In this document: one piece after another, positions 8,822 to 18,000 of the stretch | How positions within the stretch are numbered: position 1 is the first letter of the stretch | How the letters are laid out: the number at the start of each line of letters is the position of its first letter | DNA from: Candidatus Defluviilinea proxima | GTDB lineage: Bacteria > Chloroflexota > Anaerolineae > Anaerolineales > Villigracilaceae | Length of the DNA: 64,000 nt | Direction of reading: 5' to 3' | Assembly (NCBI GenBank): GCA_016721115.1 | Contig: JADKIW010000001.1 | Span: 1,565,501 to 1,629,500 of the forward strand | Translations under genes and position numbers: made by a program | The notes under the pieces: model-generated | Seen by the model: only the letters and a program-made list of their open reading frames with translations | What the model was told of the DNA's origin: nothing | The model's database searches: none

Positions 8822-11473
8822 ATGGAACAACGCCCTGACCCTGATGAGTTATTAAAACATATTCAAGCCGAAGAACCCAATCGCGGCAAACTCAAAATAT
8901 TTTTGGGGTATGCCGCGGGTGTGGGTAAGACTTTCGCCATGCTTGAAGCTGCGCATCAACGCAAGGCGCAAGGCATTGATGTTGTGGTGGGGTATGTTGA
9001 AACGCACAAGCGTGCAGAAACTGAACAGCTTGTAAACGGCTTGGAAATTTTGCCGCGTCAGCAAGTGAAATATCGCGGCGTAGACCTGCCCGAGTTGGAT
9101 GTGGACGCGGTGTTGGCGCGCCATCCAGCCATTGTTTTGGTAGATGAGTTTGCACACACCAATGCGCCGGGCTCACGTCATCCAAAACGATATATGGATG
9201 TTGATGAAATTCTTGATGCAGGTATCGACGTATACACCACGCTCAACATTCAGCATCTCGAAAGTTTGAACGACATTGTTGCGCAAGTGACCAATGTGAT
9301 CGTGCGCGAGACGATCCCTGACCGTGTGATCGATGAAGCATCGGAGATCGAAGTTATTGACCTGCCTCCTGATGAGTTGATGGTGCGCCTGAAAGAGGGC
9401 AAGGTTTACATTCCAGAGCAAGCCAGCCGCGCCATCGGTCAATTTTTTCGCAAAGGGAATCTGACAGCGTTACGCGAGATGTCTTTGCGTCGCGCGGCCG
9501 AACGTGTGGATAACCAAATGCGTTCGTACATGCAGACGCGTGCCATCTCTGGCCCGTGGGCCGCAGGGGAACGCTTATTAGTTTGTATCAGCCCGAGTCC
9601 GCTGGCCGAGAAGTTGGTTCGTACCACACGCAGGTTGGCAGATGAACTCAAAGCTGAATGGTTTGCTGTGTATGTAGAGATCACATCCAAACCTGAGAAT
9701 GACCCGGCCAATCGCGAACGCATCGGTCGCATTTTGCAACTGGCGGAGGAGTTGGGGGCTAAATCTCTCACCATTGCCGGTAGTTCCATTCAAGAAGCCG
9801 TGCTTGAGTATGCACATAAAAATAACATCACTAAGGTTGTGGTGGGTAAGCCACTCAAGCCGCGTTGGCAGGAATTATGGAAAGGTTCCATTGTTGATCA
9901 ACTGATTTATGCCAGCGGTGATATTGATGTGTATGTTATCAGCGCACGTGAAGGGCCATCCAGCCCCATGTTGCCAAAAGAGTGGCAACCGCATAGCCCG
10001 GCAGGACGGTATGTGCTGGCGCTTGGTTTGGTATTGATATCGACCATGTTGGGTATGTCCATTCGTGGGAACCTTGAACCAGCCAATCTTGTCATGTTGT
10101 ACTTGGTTTCAACAGTCATCTCGGCTGTATTTCTCGGGCGCGGACCATCGTTGCTTTCTGCCATTGCTGGAGTACTGGCGTTCGATTTTTTTCTTGTCCC
10201 TCCATACTTGACATTTGCAGTCAGTGATACACAATACTTCATCACATTTATTGCCCTCTTTCTCATCAGCTTGTTGGTCAGTTCTCTCACTGCCCGTGTC
10301 CGCGAACAGGCTGAAGCCGCCATGTTGCGCGAAAAACAAACTTCAGCCCTCTATGATCTGAGCCGTGACCTAACCTCTGCCACCGATTTACATCAAGTAG
10401 CGAATATTATTATTTCCCAGATCAGTCAGGGGTTTGGACGTGAAGTCGCCATCTTCCTGCCTGAAGGGGATCAAGTGCACGTCTTCGCAACTTCACCCAA
10501 TTATCAGCCTGATGAAAATGAATTGGCTGTAGCTACCTGGGCCTTTGAACATAACCAACCTGCCGGTCGTGGCACAGATACGTTGCCAGCCGCATCCTTG
10601 CGTTGTCATCCTTTAAAAACCTCGAATGGGATTGTAGGTGTGCTTGGTATTCATTCACAAGACAAGGCAAATTTTCTAACATCTGAACAACGGTTAACGC
10701 TTGTAGCGTTTGCTAATCAATCGGCGCTTGCCATTGAGCGTGCCAGCCTTGCCGAGCAAGCCCAACATGCTGAACTCCTGCAGGTCACTGAAAAATTACA
10801 GACGGCTCTGCTTAACTCCATCTCGCATGATCTGCGCACGCCGTTGGTTTCCATCACGGGTGCGCTCACGAGCCTTGATGAACAATCTGATTCGCTGAAA
10901 GAGGAATATCGCAAGAGTCTCATTGTCACTGCCCGTGAAGAAGCGGAACGCTTGAATCGTCTCGTGGGTAATTTGCTTTCAATGACGCGGATCGAAAGTG
11001 GTGCCATTAAACTGCACCTCGACCCCGGCGATATTCAAGATGTTGTTGGCACAGCGCTTGAGCAACTTGGCAATCGCATTGCGAATCACAAAGTGCAGGT
11101 GGATGTCCCAAACGATTTCCCGCTCGTACCTATGGACTTCACATTGATCGTACAGGTGTTGGTCAACGTATTGGAAAACGCGGTCAAGTATTCGCCTAAA
11201 GATTCGTTGATCGAAGTCTCTGCCAATCTATCGGATGAAATAGCACGCCTCCAAATTGCGGACCGAGGGGTTGGCATTCCGTCCGAGGACCTTGTGCGCA
11301 TCTTCGACAAATTCTACCGAGTCCAACGCCCTGAAAGCGTCAGCGGCACGGGGCTGGGACTTTCCATCAGCAAGGGCATCGTCGAGATCCATCAAGGTCG
11401 TATTTATGCGCGGGCACGCACTGGAGGCGGAACGATCATCACAATTGAGTTACCATTAACGAGAAAGGAATGA
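8822..11473 (+). CDS. kdpD: KdpD, K+/turgor-responsive sensor histidine kinase
   Basis: An 883-residue full-length KdpD. Order: N-terminal KdpD domain with Walker A motif (GYAAGVGKT, residues 29-37) and DEFAHTNAPGSRHPKRY, a universal-stress-protein-like domain (about 245-370), four closely packed membrane helices (about 395-495), a GAF-like domain (about 515-650), then HisKA with SHDLRTPL (phospho-acceptor His about 669) and HATPase motifs (NAVKYSP, DRGVGIP, GTGLGLSI). It phosphorylates KdpE when K+ is scarce. It follows kdpC by 5 nt and precedes kdpE by 4 nt, so structural and regulatory genes appear to be one transcript. Confidence 0.96.
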   Translation: MEQRPDPDELLKHIQAEEPNRGKLKIFLGYAAGVGKTFAMLEAAHQRKAQGIDVVVGYVETHKRAETEQLVNGLEILPRQQVKYRGVDLPELDVDAVLARHPAIVLVDEFAHTNAPGSRHPKRYMDVDEILDAGIDVYTTLNIQHLESLNDIVAQVTNVIVRETIPDRVIDEASEIEVIDLPPDELMVRLKEGKVYIPEQASRAIGQFFRKGNLTALREMSLRRAAERVDNQMRSYMQTRAISGPWAAGERLLVCISPSPLAEKLVRTTRRLADELKAEWFAVYVEITSKPENDPANRERIGRILQLAEELGAKSLTIAGSSIQEAVLEYAHKNNITKVVVGKPLKPRWQELWKGSIVDQLIYASGDIDVYVISAREGPSSPMLPKEWQPHSPAGRYVLALGLVLISTMLGMSIRGNLEPANLVMLYLVSTVISAVFLGRGPSLLSAIAGVLAFDFFLVPPYLTFAVSDTQYFITFIALFLISLLVSSLTARVREQAEAAMLREKQTSALYDLSRDLTSATDLHQVANIIISQISQGFGREVAIFLPEGDQVHVFATSPNYQPDENELAVATWAFEHNQPAGRGTDTLPAASLRCHPLKTSNGIVGVLGIHSQDKANFLTSEQRLTLVAFANQSALAIERASLAEQAQHAELLQVTEKLQTALLNSISHDLRTPLVSITGALTSLDEQSDSLKEEYRKSLIVTAREEAERLNRLVGNLLSMTRIESGAIKLHLDPGDIQDVVGTALEQLGNRIANHKVQVDVPNDFPLVPMDFTLIVQVLVNVLENAVKYSPKDSLIEVSANLSDEIARLQIADRGVGIPSEDLVRIFDKFYRVQRPESVSGTGLGLSISKGIVEIHQGRIYARARTGGGTIITIELPLTRKE

Positions 11474-11477
11474 ACTG

Positions 11478-12164
11478 ATGAGTGATGCCGGTCAACGTGT
11501 GTTGGTTGTAGACGACGAAAATGCCATTCGCCGTTATTTGCGTACTGCACTGACCGCGCAAGGCTTCACCGTCTACGAAGCAACGAATGGGGAAGAAGCT
11601 TTAACCGCAGTTCTCAATCACCGCCCAGATATCATCATTCTTGATTTAGGTCTCCCCGACTTGGATGGCATCGAAGTCACACGCCGCCTGCGTGAATGGT
11701 CACAGACGCCGATCATCATCCTCTCTGTCCGCGAAGCTGAAAACGATAAGATTGCCGCCCTCGATGCAGGCGCAGACGATTACCTTACCAAACCCTTCGG
11801 CACTGGTGAACTTATGGCGCGCATGCGTGTTGTAATGCGTCGCTTGGCAAATAAATCCGATGAGCCCATTCTGCAAGTGGATAGCCTCAAAATGGACCTG
11901 TCCCATCGTTTGGTTATGGTCAGTGAAAAAGAAATTTCCTTAACCCCAACCGAATACGACATTTTACGCTTGTTGATGCAAAATGCAGGTAAAGTACTTA
12001 CGCATCGTCAATTACTGAGACAGGTTTGGGGGACAGCCTATGAAAGCGAAATGCATTTACTCAGAGTCAACATCAGTAACCTGCGGCGCAAAATAGAAAC
12101 TGATCCATCACGTCCGCATTACCTGGTCACAGAGTCGGGGGTAGGGTACCGAATTCGGGTGTGA
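11478..12164 (+). CDS. kdpE: KdpE, OmpR-family response regulator of the kdp operon
   Basis: A 228-residue regulator: receiver domain (VVDDE acidic pocket, acceptor Asp56 in ILDLGLPD, conserved Lys in YLTKPF) followed by a winged-helix DNA-binding domain (LTPTEYDILRLLM, then HRQLLRQVWG and HLLRVNISNLRRKIE). It starts at an ATG 4 nt after the kdpD stop, with AAAGGAA at the very end of kdpD as the ribosome-binding site. Its DNA target is probably upstream of position 3910, but no clear repeat could be assigned there. Confidence 0.95.
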   Translation: MSDAGQRVLVVDDENAIRRYLRTALTAQGFTVYEATNGEEALTAVLNHRPDIIILDLGLPDLDGIEVTRRLREWSQTPIIILSVREAENDKIAALDAGADDYLTKPFGTGELMARMRVVMRRLANKSDEPILQVDSLKMDLSHRLVMVSEKEISLTPTEYDILRLLMQNAGKVLTHRQLLRQVWGTAYESEMHLLRVNISNLRRKIETDPSRPHYLVTESGVGYRIRV

Positions 12165-12206
12165 ACAAATAAGAATGTCGTCAAAAGGAAAATAGAATTT
12201 CGCTCT

Positions 12207-12239
12207 CCAATACAAACCATAGAATGTGGTTTGTATTGG
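12207..12239 (+). terminator. Inverted repeat after kdpE, probable terminator
   Basis: A perfect 13-bp stem: CCAATACAAACCA (12207-12219) pairs with TGGTTTGTATTGG (12227-12239) across a 7-nt loop. No good T tract follows (TTGTAAGG), so this is a weak or factor-assisted terminator between the kdp operon and the convergent signalling cluster. Confidence 0.45.
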
Positions 12240-12292
12240 TTGTAAGGGGTGCTTTTCGTCTACATCTGTATGGCTATAGTTTCGGAAGCCAC

Positions 12293-13297
12293 TTAGCTAG
12301 TTGCAGGATTTACATCACTCTCTATGTGTTTGATGAAAATATCCACAACTTTGGGATCGAAGTGTTTACCAGCTTGATCCTTTATATAGGTTATTGCTTT
12401 TTCGCGGGACCAAGCCGGACGATAGGGGCGGTCAGATGTTAGTGCGTCCCAAACGTCAGCTACGGCAAAGAGGCGGGCTGAGACTGGAATCTCCTCTCCT
12501 CGCAACCCTCGAGGGTAACCAGTGCCATCCCATTTTTCATGATGGCAGTAGGGGATATCCAATGCTGGCCTTAAGTATTCGACCGGGTAGAGCATCTCGT
12601 AGGCGAATTGGGGATGCTTTCTCATGATCGACCATTCTTCATCGTCCAGAGAACCTTGTTTGTATAGTATGTGATCTGGTACACCTAATTTCCCCATATC
12701 GTGAAGAAGAGCGCCGCGTTGAACATGCACAATCTCACTTTCATCCATTCCAAATGCTTTTGCAAGTTTAACTGTGAGCTCTGTTACACGTTGACTGTGT
12801 CCTTCTGTTTCCCTGTCACGTAAGTCCATGGCATGTGACCAGCCGGTGATGGTCGCTTCATAAGCTTTCATAAGACGTGCATGGGCATCTTGAATATTTG
12901 CCCGTTCCTGAAGAAGCTTTTGGTAGCGATTAAGTTTTGTAATACCGATAAGCCGTGCCCTTAATTCGTAACGGTCAAAAGGTTTGGTGATGAAATCATC
13001 AGCGCCTGCCTTTAAAGCGTTTAACAAAGAGTCTCTATCATCTAATGCAGTGAGAACAATGATGGGAATTTCAGCTATCTCAGGGTCACTGCGTATCTTT
13101 TGACAAACTTCAAACCCTGTCATACCTGGCATCATAACGTCTAGAAGGATTACGTCTGGCTGGGTTATTTTCACCATTTGCAGTGCTTGCATTCCATTTT
13201 CAGCCATCGCGATATTGTATCCATCCCCCTCCAGCACAGATTCGAGAGTTTGTCTCCCGGAAAATTCATCATCGACGATCAAGATTGTACTAGTCAC
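12293..13297 (-). CDS. Response regulator with HD-GYP phosphodiesterase domain
   Basis: A 334-residue RpfG-type protein: N-terminal receiver domain (LIVDDE, LLDVMMPGMTG, DDFITKPF), a coiled linker (about 125-150), then an HD-GYP domain with HDMGKLGVPDHIL and the full HHEKWDGTGYP signature, followed by ADVWDALTSDRPYR. HD-GYP domains with these residues usually hydrolyse cyclic di-GMP. The start is GTG 13297 with AAAGGAA upstream. It is the last gene of a minus-strand signalling cluster, about 90 nt after the LuxR-type regulator, so a separate promoter is possible. Confidence 0.93.
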   Translation of the reverse strand: MTSTILIVDDEFSGRQTLESVLEGDGYNIAMAENGMQALQMVKITQPDVILLDVMMPGMTGFEVCQKIRSDPEIAEIPIIVLTALDDRDSLLNALKAGADDFITKPFDRYELRARLIGITKLNRYQKLLQERANIQDAHARLMKAYEATITGWSHAMDLRDRETEGHSQRVTELTVKLAKAFGMDESEIVHVQRGALLHDMGKLGVPDHILYKQGSLDDEEWSIMRKHPQFAYEMLYPVEYLRPALDIPYCHHEKWDGTGYPRGLRGEEIPVSARLFAVADVWDALTSDRPYRPAWSREKAITYIKDQAGKHFDPKVVDIFIKHIESDVNPATS

Positions 13298-13387
13298 AGC
13301 TTTGTTCCTTTCTTGTCCATGCTAAAAGTACGATCATAGAGAATCATACCCATTCAAAGATTGGGTGTATATACAGGAAAACCCCCA

Positions 13388-14038
13388 TTATTGCTCGCGG
13401 TCAACAAGCCTAAATTTAACAGCCATGCGAACCAAGCCCGCAATATTGCGAACATTTAGCTTTTCCATTAACTTGGCCCGATGTTTTTCAACAGTTTTTT
13501 CACTGATGAAAAGCATTTTGGCTATTTCGCTGCTTATATGTTCTTCGGCTATTAGCTGTAAAATTTGCTTTTCGCGAGGGGAGAGGGTGGATAAGAGGTC
13601 GCTGGGCTGACCGTCCTGTGGCTTTACGATGCTCTCAATGATAATTTCAGAAATTGGCTGGCTAAGATAGGTCTGTCCATTTGCAACGGCTCGAACAGCA
13701 TGTAGCAATTCATCGCTCACTGATGACTTTAGCACATATCCTCTTGCCCCGCTTTGTAATGCCTGGTGTACAAGACTGGCATCATCATACATGGAGAGGA
13801 TCATAATGTGGGTGGGGAGTTTTTGCTTATGAATGTTTGCCGCCGCTTGAATCCCATTCATTTGAGACATCATAATGTCCACGATCAAAACATCTGGCTT
13901 TAATTCCTGCACAATTTCCATGGCTTCCTGTCCATTGGATGCCTCTCCCACGACGTGCATATCACCGGCTTGTTCAAGGAGCGCGCGGATTCCTGCACGG
14001 ACCATAAGGTGGTCTTCTGCGATGACAATTCTGATCAT
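13388..14038 (-). CDS. NarL/LuxR-family response regulator
   Basis: A 216-residue two-domain regulator: receiver (VIAEDH, LIVDIMMSQMNG, GYVLKSS) and a C-terminal LuxR helix-turn-helix (LSPREKQILQLIAEE, then ISEKTVEKHRAKLMEKL). Its ATG overlaps the TGA of the upstream REC-kinase gene (ATGA), which marks that kinase as its probable cognate partner, as in NarX/NarL-type systems. Target genes cannot be read from the sequence. Confidence 0.94.
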   Translation of the reverse strand: MIRIVIAEDHLMVRAGIRALLEQAGDMHVVGEASNGQEAMEIVQELKPDVLIVDIMMSQMNGIQAAANIHKQKLPTHIMILSMYDDASLVHQALQSGARGYVLKSSVSDELLHAVRAVANGQTYLSQPISEIIIESIVKPQDGQPSDLLSTLSPREKQILQLIAEEHISSEIAKMLFISEKTVEKHRAKLMEKLNVRNIAGLVRMAVKFRLVDREQ

Positions 14039-15096
14039 AATGACTCTGGAAGTTTTTCTGTTTCTGGAATAGTAAATTGCGCCAATATGATCGTGCCGCG
14101 AACCGGACTAGAGCTGATATTGAACTTGCCTCCTATCAAAGTTAACCTTTCTCGCAAGCCTGTCAAGCCGATACCTGTTGATGAGTTTTCCATTTTGAAC
14201 CCTTGTCCATTATCCTGGACGGTCAAGTTGATCGTTTTATCTTCCACGGTCAAATCGGCCCATACCTGATTGGCATTCGCGTGCTTGGCAACGTTGGTTA
14301 ATGTTTCTTGTAGTACACGGTAAAGCGTTATGTTGTAGATATCGGGAAGAGAAGGAAAATCCTCGTCTGCTTCAAAAGCTACTGGTATACCGGTGGTGCG
14401 TGTGAACTCAATGCAATAATTATACATGGCTGTTCTTACCCCCAGCGTATCTAATGAAGGGGGACGTAAGTCATGAGCAAGCCCCTTAACCTTCCCGAAA
14501 ATTTCAAAGATCTGGTTGTGTAAAACTTGTAATTTCTCCGTCATCTCTTGTGGTGAGACCGGTAAGCCATTTTGCAAATTACGCAGGGTAATCATGTGCA
14601 TCGTTAGCGCTTGTCCAAGGTCATCGTGCAATTCACGGGAAATATTTTGACGTTCCTGTTCCTGGGCAGTAACGACTCTCTCTGCCATTTTGCGTATGTT
14701 TTCACGTTGTTCAACCAGATTGTGATACCGATTCAAGCGGAGAATGGTACGAACACGTGCCACAAGTTCATGGCGATCAATCGGTTTTGTTAGGAAGTCA
14801 TCGGCGCCTGATTCGATTCCTCTTAGCAATGAGTTGCGGTCATCCAGAGCGGTAAGGATAATGATGGGCACTTCAGCAACTTTTTGAATGGCTCGTATAC
14901 GACGGCACACTTCATAACCATCCATCCCAGGCATCATTATATCCAGAAGGACCAAATCGGTCTGAAGAGTTTCGAGGAGTTTGAGAGCCTGGAAGCCATC
15001 TTTTGCTATGTGAATTTCATAGTCATTGCCATCTAACATGGCAACCAGAGTCTCTCGCGCAGTTATATCATCGTCAACGATCAATATTGTGCTCAT
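14035..15096 (-). CDS. Receiver-HisKA_3 sensor kinase (NarX-like transmitter)
   Basis: A 353-residue cytosolic protein: receiver domain at about residues 3-120 (LIVDDDITAR, VLLDIMMPGMDG, DDFLTKPI), a helical linker, a HisKA_3 domain (ISRELHDDLGQAL, phospho-acceptor in ELHDD) and a HATPase domain (NVAKHANA, DNGQGF, GIGLTGLRERL). The start ATG 15096 is chosen because it overlaps the TGA of the giant hybrid kinase (ATGA); an upstream ATG at 15132 lies inside that gene. There is no membrane segment, so input probably arrives through phosphotransfer to its receiver. Confidence 0.92.
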   Translation of the reverse strand: MSTILIVDDDITARETLVAMLDGNDYEIHIAKDGFQALKLLETLQTDLVLLDIMMPGMDGYEVCRRIRAIQKVAEVPIIILTALDDRNSLLRGIESGADDFLTKPIDRHELVARVRTILRLNRYHNLVEQRENIRKMAERVVTAQEQERQNISRELHDDLGQALTMHMITLRNLQNGLPVSPQEMTEKLQVLHNQIFEIFGKVKGLAHDLRPPSLDTLGVRTAMYNYCIEFTRTTGIPVAFEADEDFPSLPDIYNITLYRVLQETLTNVAKHANANQVWADLTVEDKTINLTVQDNGQGFKMENSSTGIGLTGLRERLTLIGGKFNISSSPVRGTIILAQFTIPETEKLPESL

Positions 15097-18000
15097 ACGG
15101 GTCTGGTTTTCTCCTCTCCAATTGCAATGCATTTTTGGATGGTCTTGACGAGTGCTCGCAAGTTTACAGGCTTGCTCATATATTCATTCATACCAGCTTC
15201 TATACAGCGTTCGCGATCGCTTGGCATGGCAAGGGCGGTAAGGGCAATAATGGGGACGTATTTGAATCTTGGATCGGCTCTGAGCTTCTTGGTCGTTTCA
15301 ATACCGTCCATACGTGGCATTTGGACGTCCATCAAAATAAGATCAGGGATGATAATTTTAGCTTGATTGATCCCTTCAACGCCATCTTGAGCGATTGTTA
15401 CATCATATCCTGCGGTTTCAAGATAATCCTGTATCATCATAACCACATCGGTGGTATCTTCTATTACGAGAATTCTTTTTTTGTTTTTATAAGCAGCCGC
15501 TTTGAGCCAGAGTTTACCTGTTGTTTGCAGTTTCTCGATCGTATTTTGGATGGTAGCCGATTCCCACGGCAATGTTATGGTAAAGCGGCTCCCCTTTCCA
15601 ACATCGCTGGTCACTTTTACGCTTCCGCCATGGAGGCGTGCCATCTGTGAGACCAATGCTAGGCCAAGACCGGTACCGGTGCTTTCACGAGCAAGGCCTG
15701 AATCCAATTGTACGAAAGGTTGAAATAGCCGTGGAAGGTCAACATTCTGAATACCAATGCCATTATCCCAGACAGAAATTTCAACTATTCCCAACTCTTC
15801 ATTTCCGTGAACATCCAAGCCCAATTGACCGTTTTCTGGGGTGAACTTGACCGCATTGCTCAGGAGGTTGACGATCATTTGCTTCAATCGCCGTTCATCT
15901 GCCCATATCAATCCTACAGTACTTTCCACATTTAGGCTAATCTCTTGATTTTTTTTCTGAGCCAATTGCTTGACCATGCGCAGGCTGGCCTGACAGATTT
16001 CATTGATGTTCACTTTAGTAACATCAAGTGTAATTTGACCGGCTTCGATTTTTGCTAGATCAAGAATGTCATTGATCAATGATAGTAAATGATGTCCACT
16101 TTCGCTGATCGTGGTTATATATTTCAATTGCTTATCGTTGAGCGGACCAGCAATCTTTTCTGCCAGACTTTCCGAGAGACCTAGAATGGCATTAAGCGGG
16201 GTACGCAATTCATGACTCATATTAGCAAGGAATTCATCCTTCACTCGCAGGGCGCGGGCCAGGTTGGAGTTTGCTTTAATAAGTTCCGCAGTCCGGTCTT
16301 CTACGCGTTTTGCCAGTTGGTTGCGTTCCTCGGCAAGTATGGCCTCCATTTGCTTTCGTTCCGCAATATCCCAGGCATGATCCGCAAAGCGTTCTGCTGT
16401 CTCCAGGTCCTGCTGTGTATACTCTTCTGGCTTGTTAGCTATTCCCATGATAGCCAGGACTTTCTCGTCACGAATGATGGGAATCACGATCTCTCGTAAT
16501 ATCTCAACAGGTGCTTCCGTCTCTCCTTTCTGATTTGGCAGGGACTTTAAATCGTTTTGGATGATCGGCTGGCGCCGATGAATCGCTTCAGCCCAAGCCC
16601 CGGTTTGATCCAACAAATCATGCCCGTCTTCGCTGACAGATGTACGGAAAAACTCCATTGCCTTGGTTGACCATGTTCGCGCAGAAAGCGTGATCTCATC
16701 TGGCCCGATAAAATGGAAAAAGGCAATTTCGCTGTTGGTTAAGTCACCGACCTCATCGGTTGTTTTTTGCATCAGGTCGCTTAATGAATGATGGGCTGAA
16801 AATTCCATCAACTCGAAACGTTTTTGTAAAATAGTTTCAGCTCTTTTTCGTTCTGTCACATCTTTCGCTACAACCGATACACCATGCGAAGATGGATAGG
16901 CAGTGGTCTCAAAGGATCTCTTCACTCCATGTAAAACGAATGTCGTCTCAAACACTTGAGGTTTCATATCCTGCAAAACTTTTTCATATATTTTTTCAAT
17001 GCGCATCTGCTCGGCGCTCTGGCCAAATACCTCATTCATGGTTTTCCCTATTGCATTTATTGATGTAACGCCAGTTAAAGCTTCAGATGCCTTATTCCAA
17101 TAACTAAAACGAAGTTCGCGGTTCAATTCAAAGAACACATCAGTGATGCTGTCTGCAAGCTCACGGTAATGGGTTTCACTGGCGCGCAAAGCTTTCTCTA
17201 CCAGATTGCGTTCTTCTAACATTCGTTGCGCAGAGTGATACAAACGAGCATTTTCGAAAGCGATGGAAGCCTGGTTAGACAAGGTAGCCAATAGACGTTC
17301 ATCCTCTGCGTTAAATGCATTTTGCTCTTCGCTCTCAACGCTGATCACGCCAATGATTTTGTCACCAGCCTTGAGGGGCATATATAGACCGGAGTTTATA
17401 CCTTCATATGTGCCTACATACTGTGGGTATTTACGGACGTTGCCTGTACGAATGGGCCTGCCTGTTTCCACTACCCAACCACTTAAACCTTCTCCTACTT
17501 TCTTGACTTGGCTCGAAAAAACTTGTTCCACTTTGTCGTTTTCGTCTTTGAGCATATCTGGCAAACTAAAAGCTACAAGTTCCAGTTCGTCGCTCCCTTG
17601 TTTCAACAAGCGGATAGTGACATGATGCCAGGAAAGGTAATTGGAGAATGTTTTGATGACGCGCTCACCGATATCGCGTGGCGATAATAACTGCCCAACC
17701 GCCAGACCATTTTCATAAAGTGCCTGCATTTCAGCAAGATAACGTTCAATCTCCTTTTGAGCACGTTTTCGTTCAGTAATATCTTGAACGATTACTTGAA
17801 TGGCTTGCCTGCCCATATACGTAAGTGCAGTAGCAGTCACTTCAACATTGATAATAGAACCATCAGGGCGGATGAGACGTTCTTCACGAGGGTACCAATT
17901 TTCATCACCAGCAAGCATATGTTGTAGCGCTTCAACGGTATCCTTTCGTTCATCAATAGGAACGAAATCTAGCGCAGACATCCCAATCAAATCTTTAGGA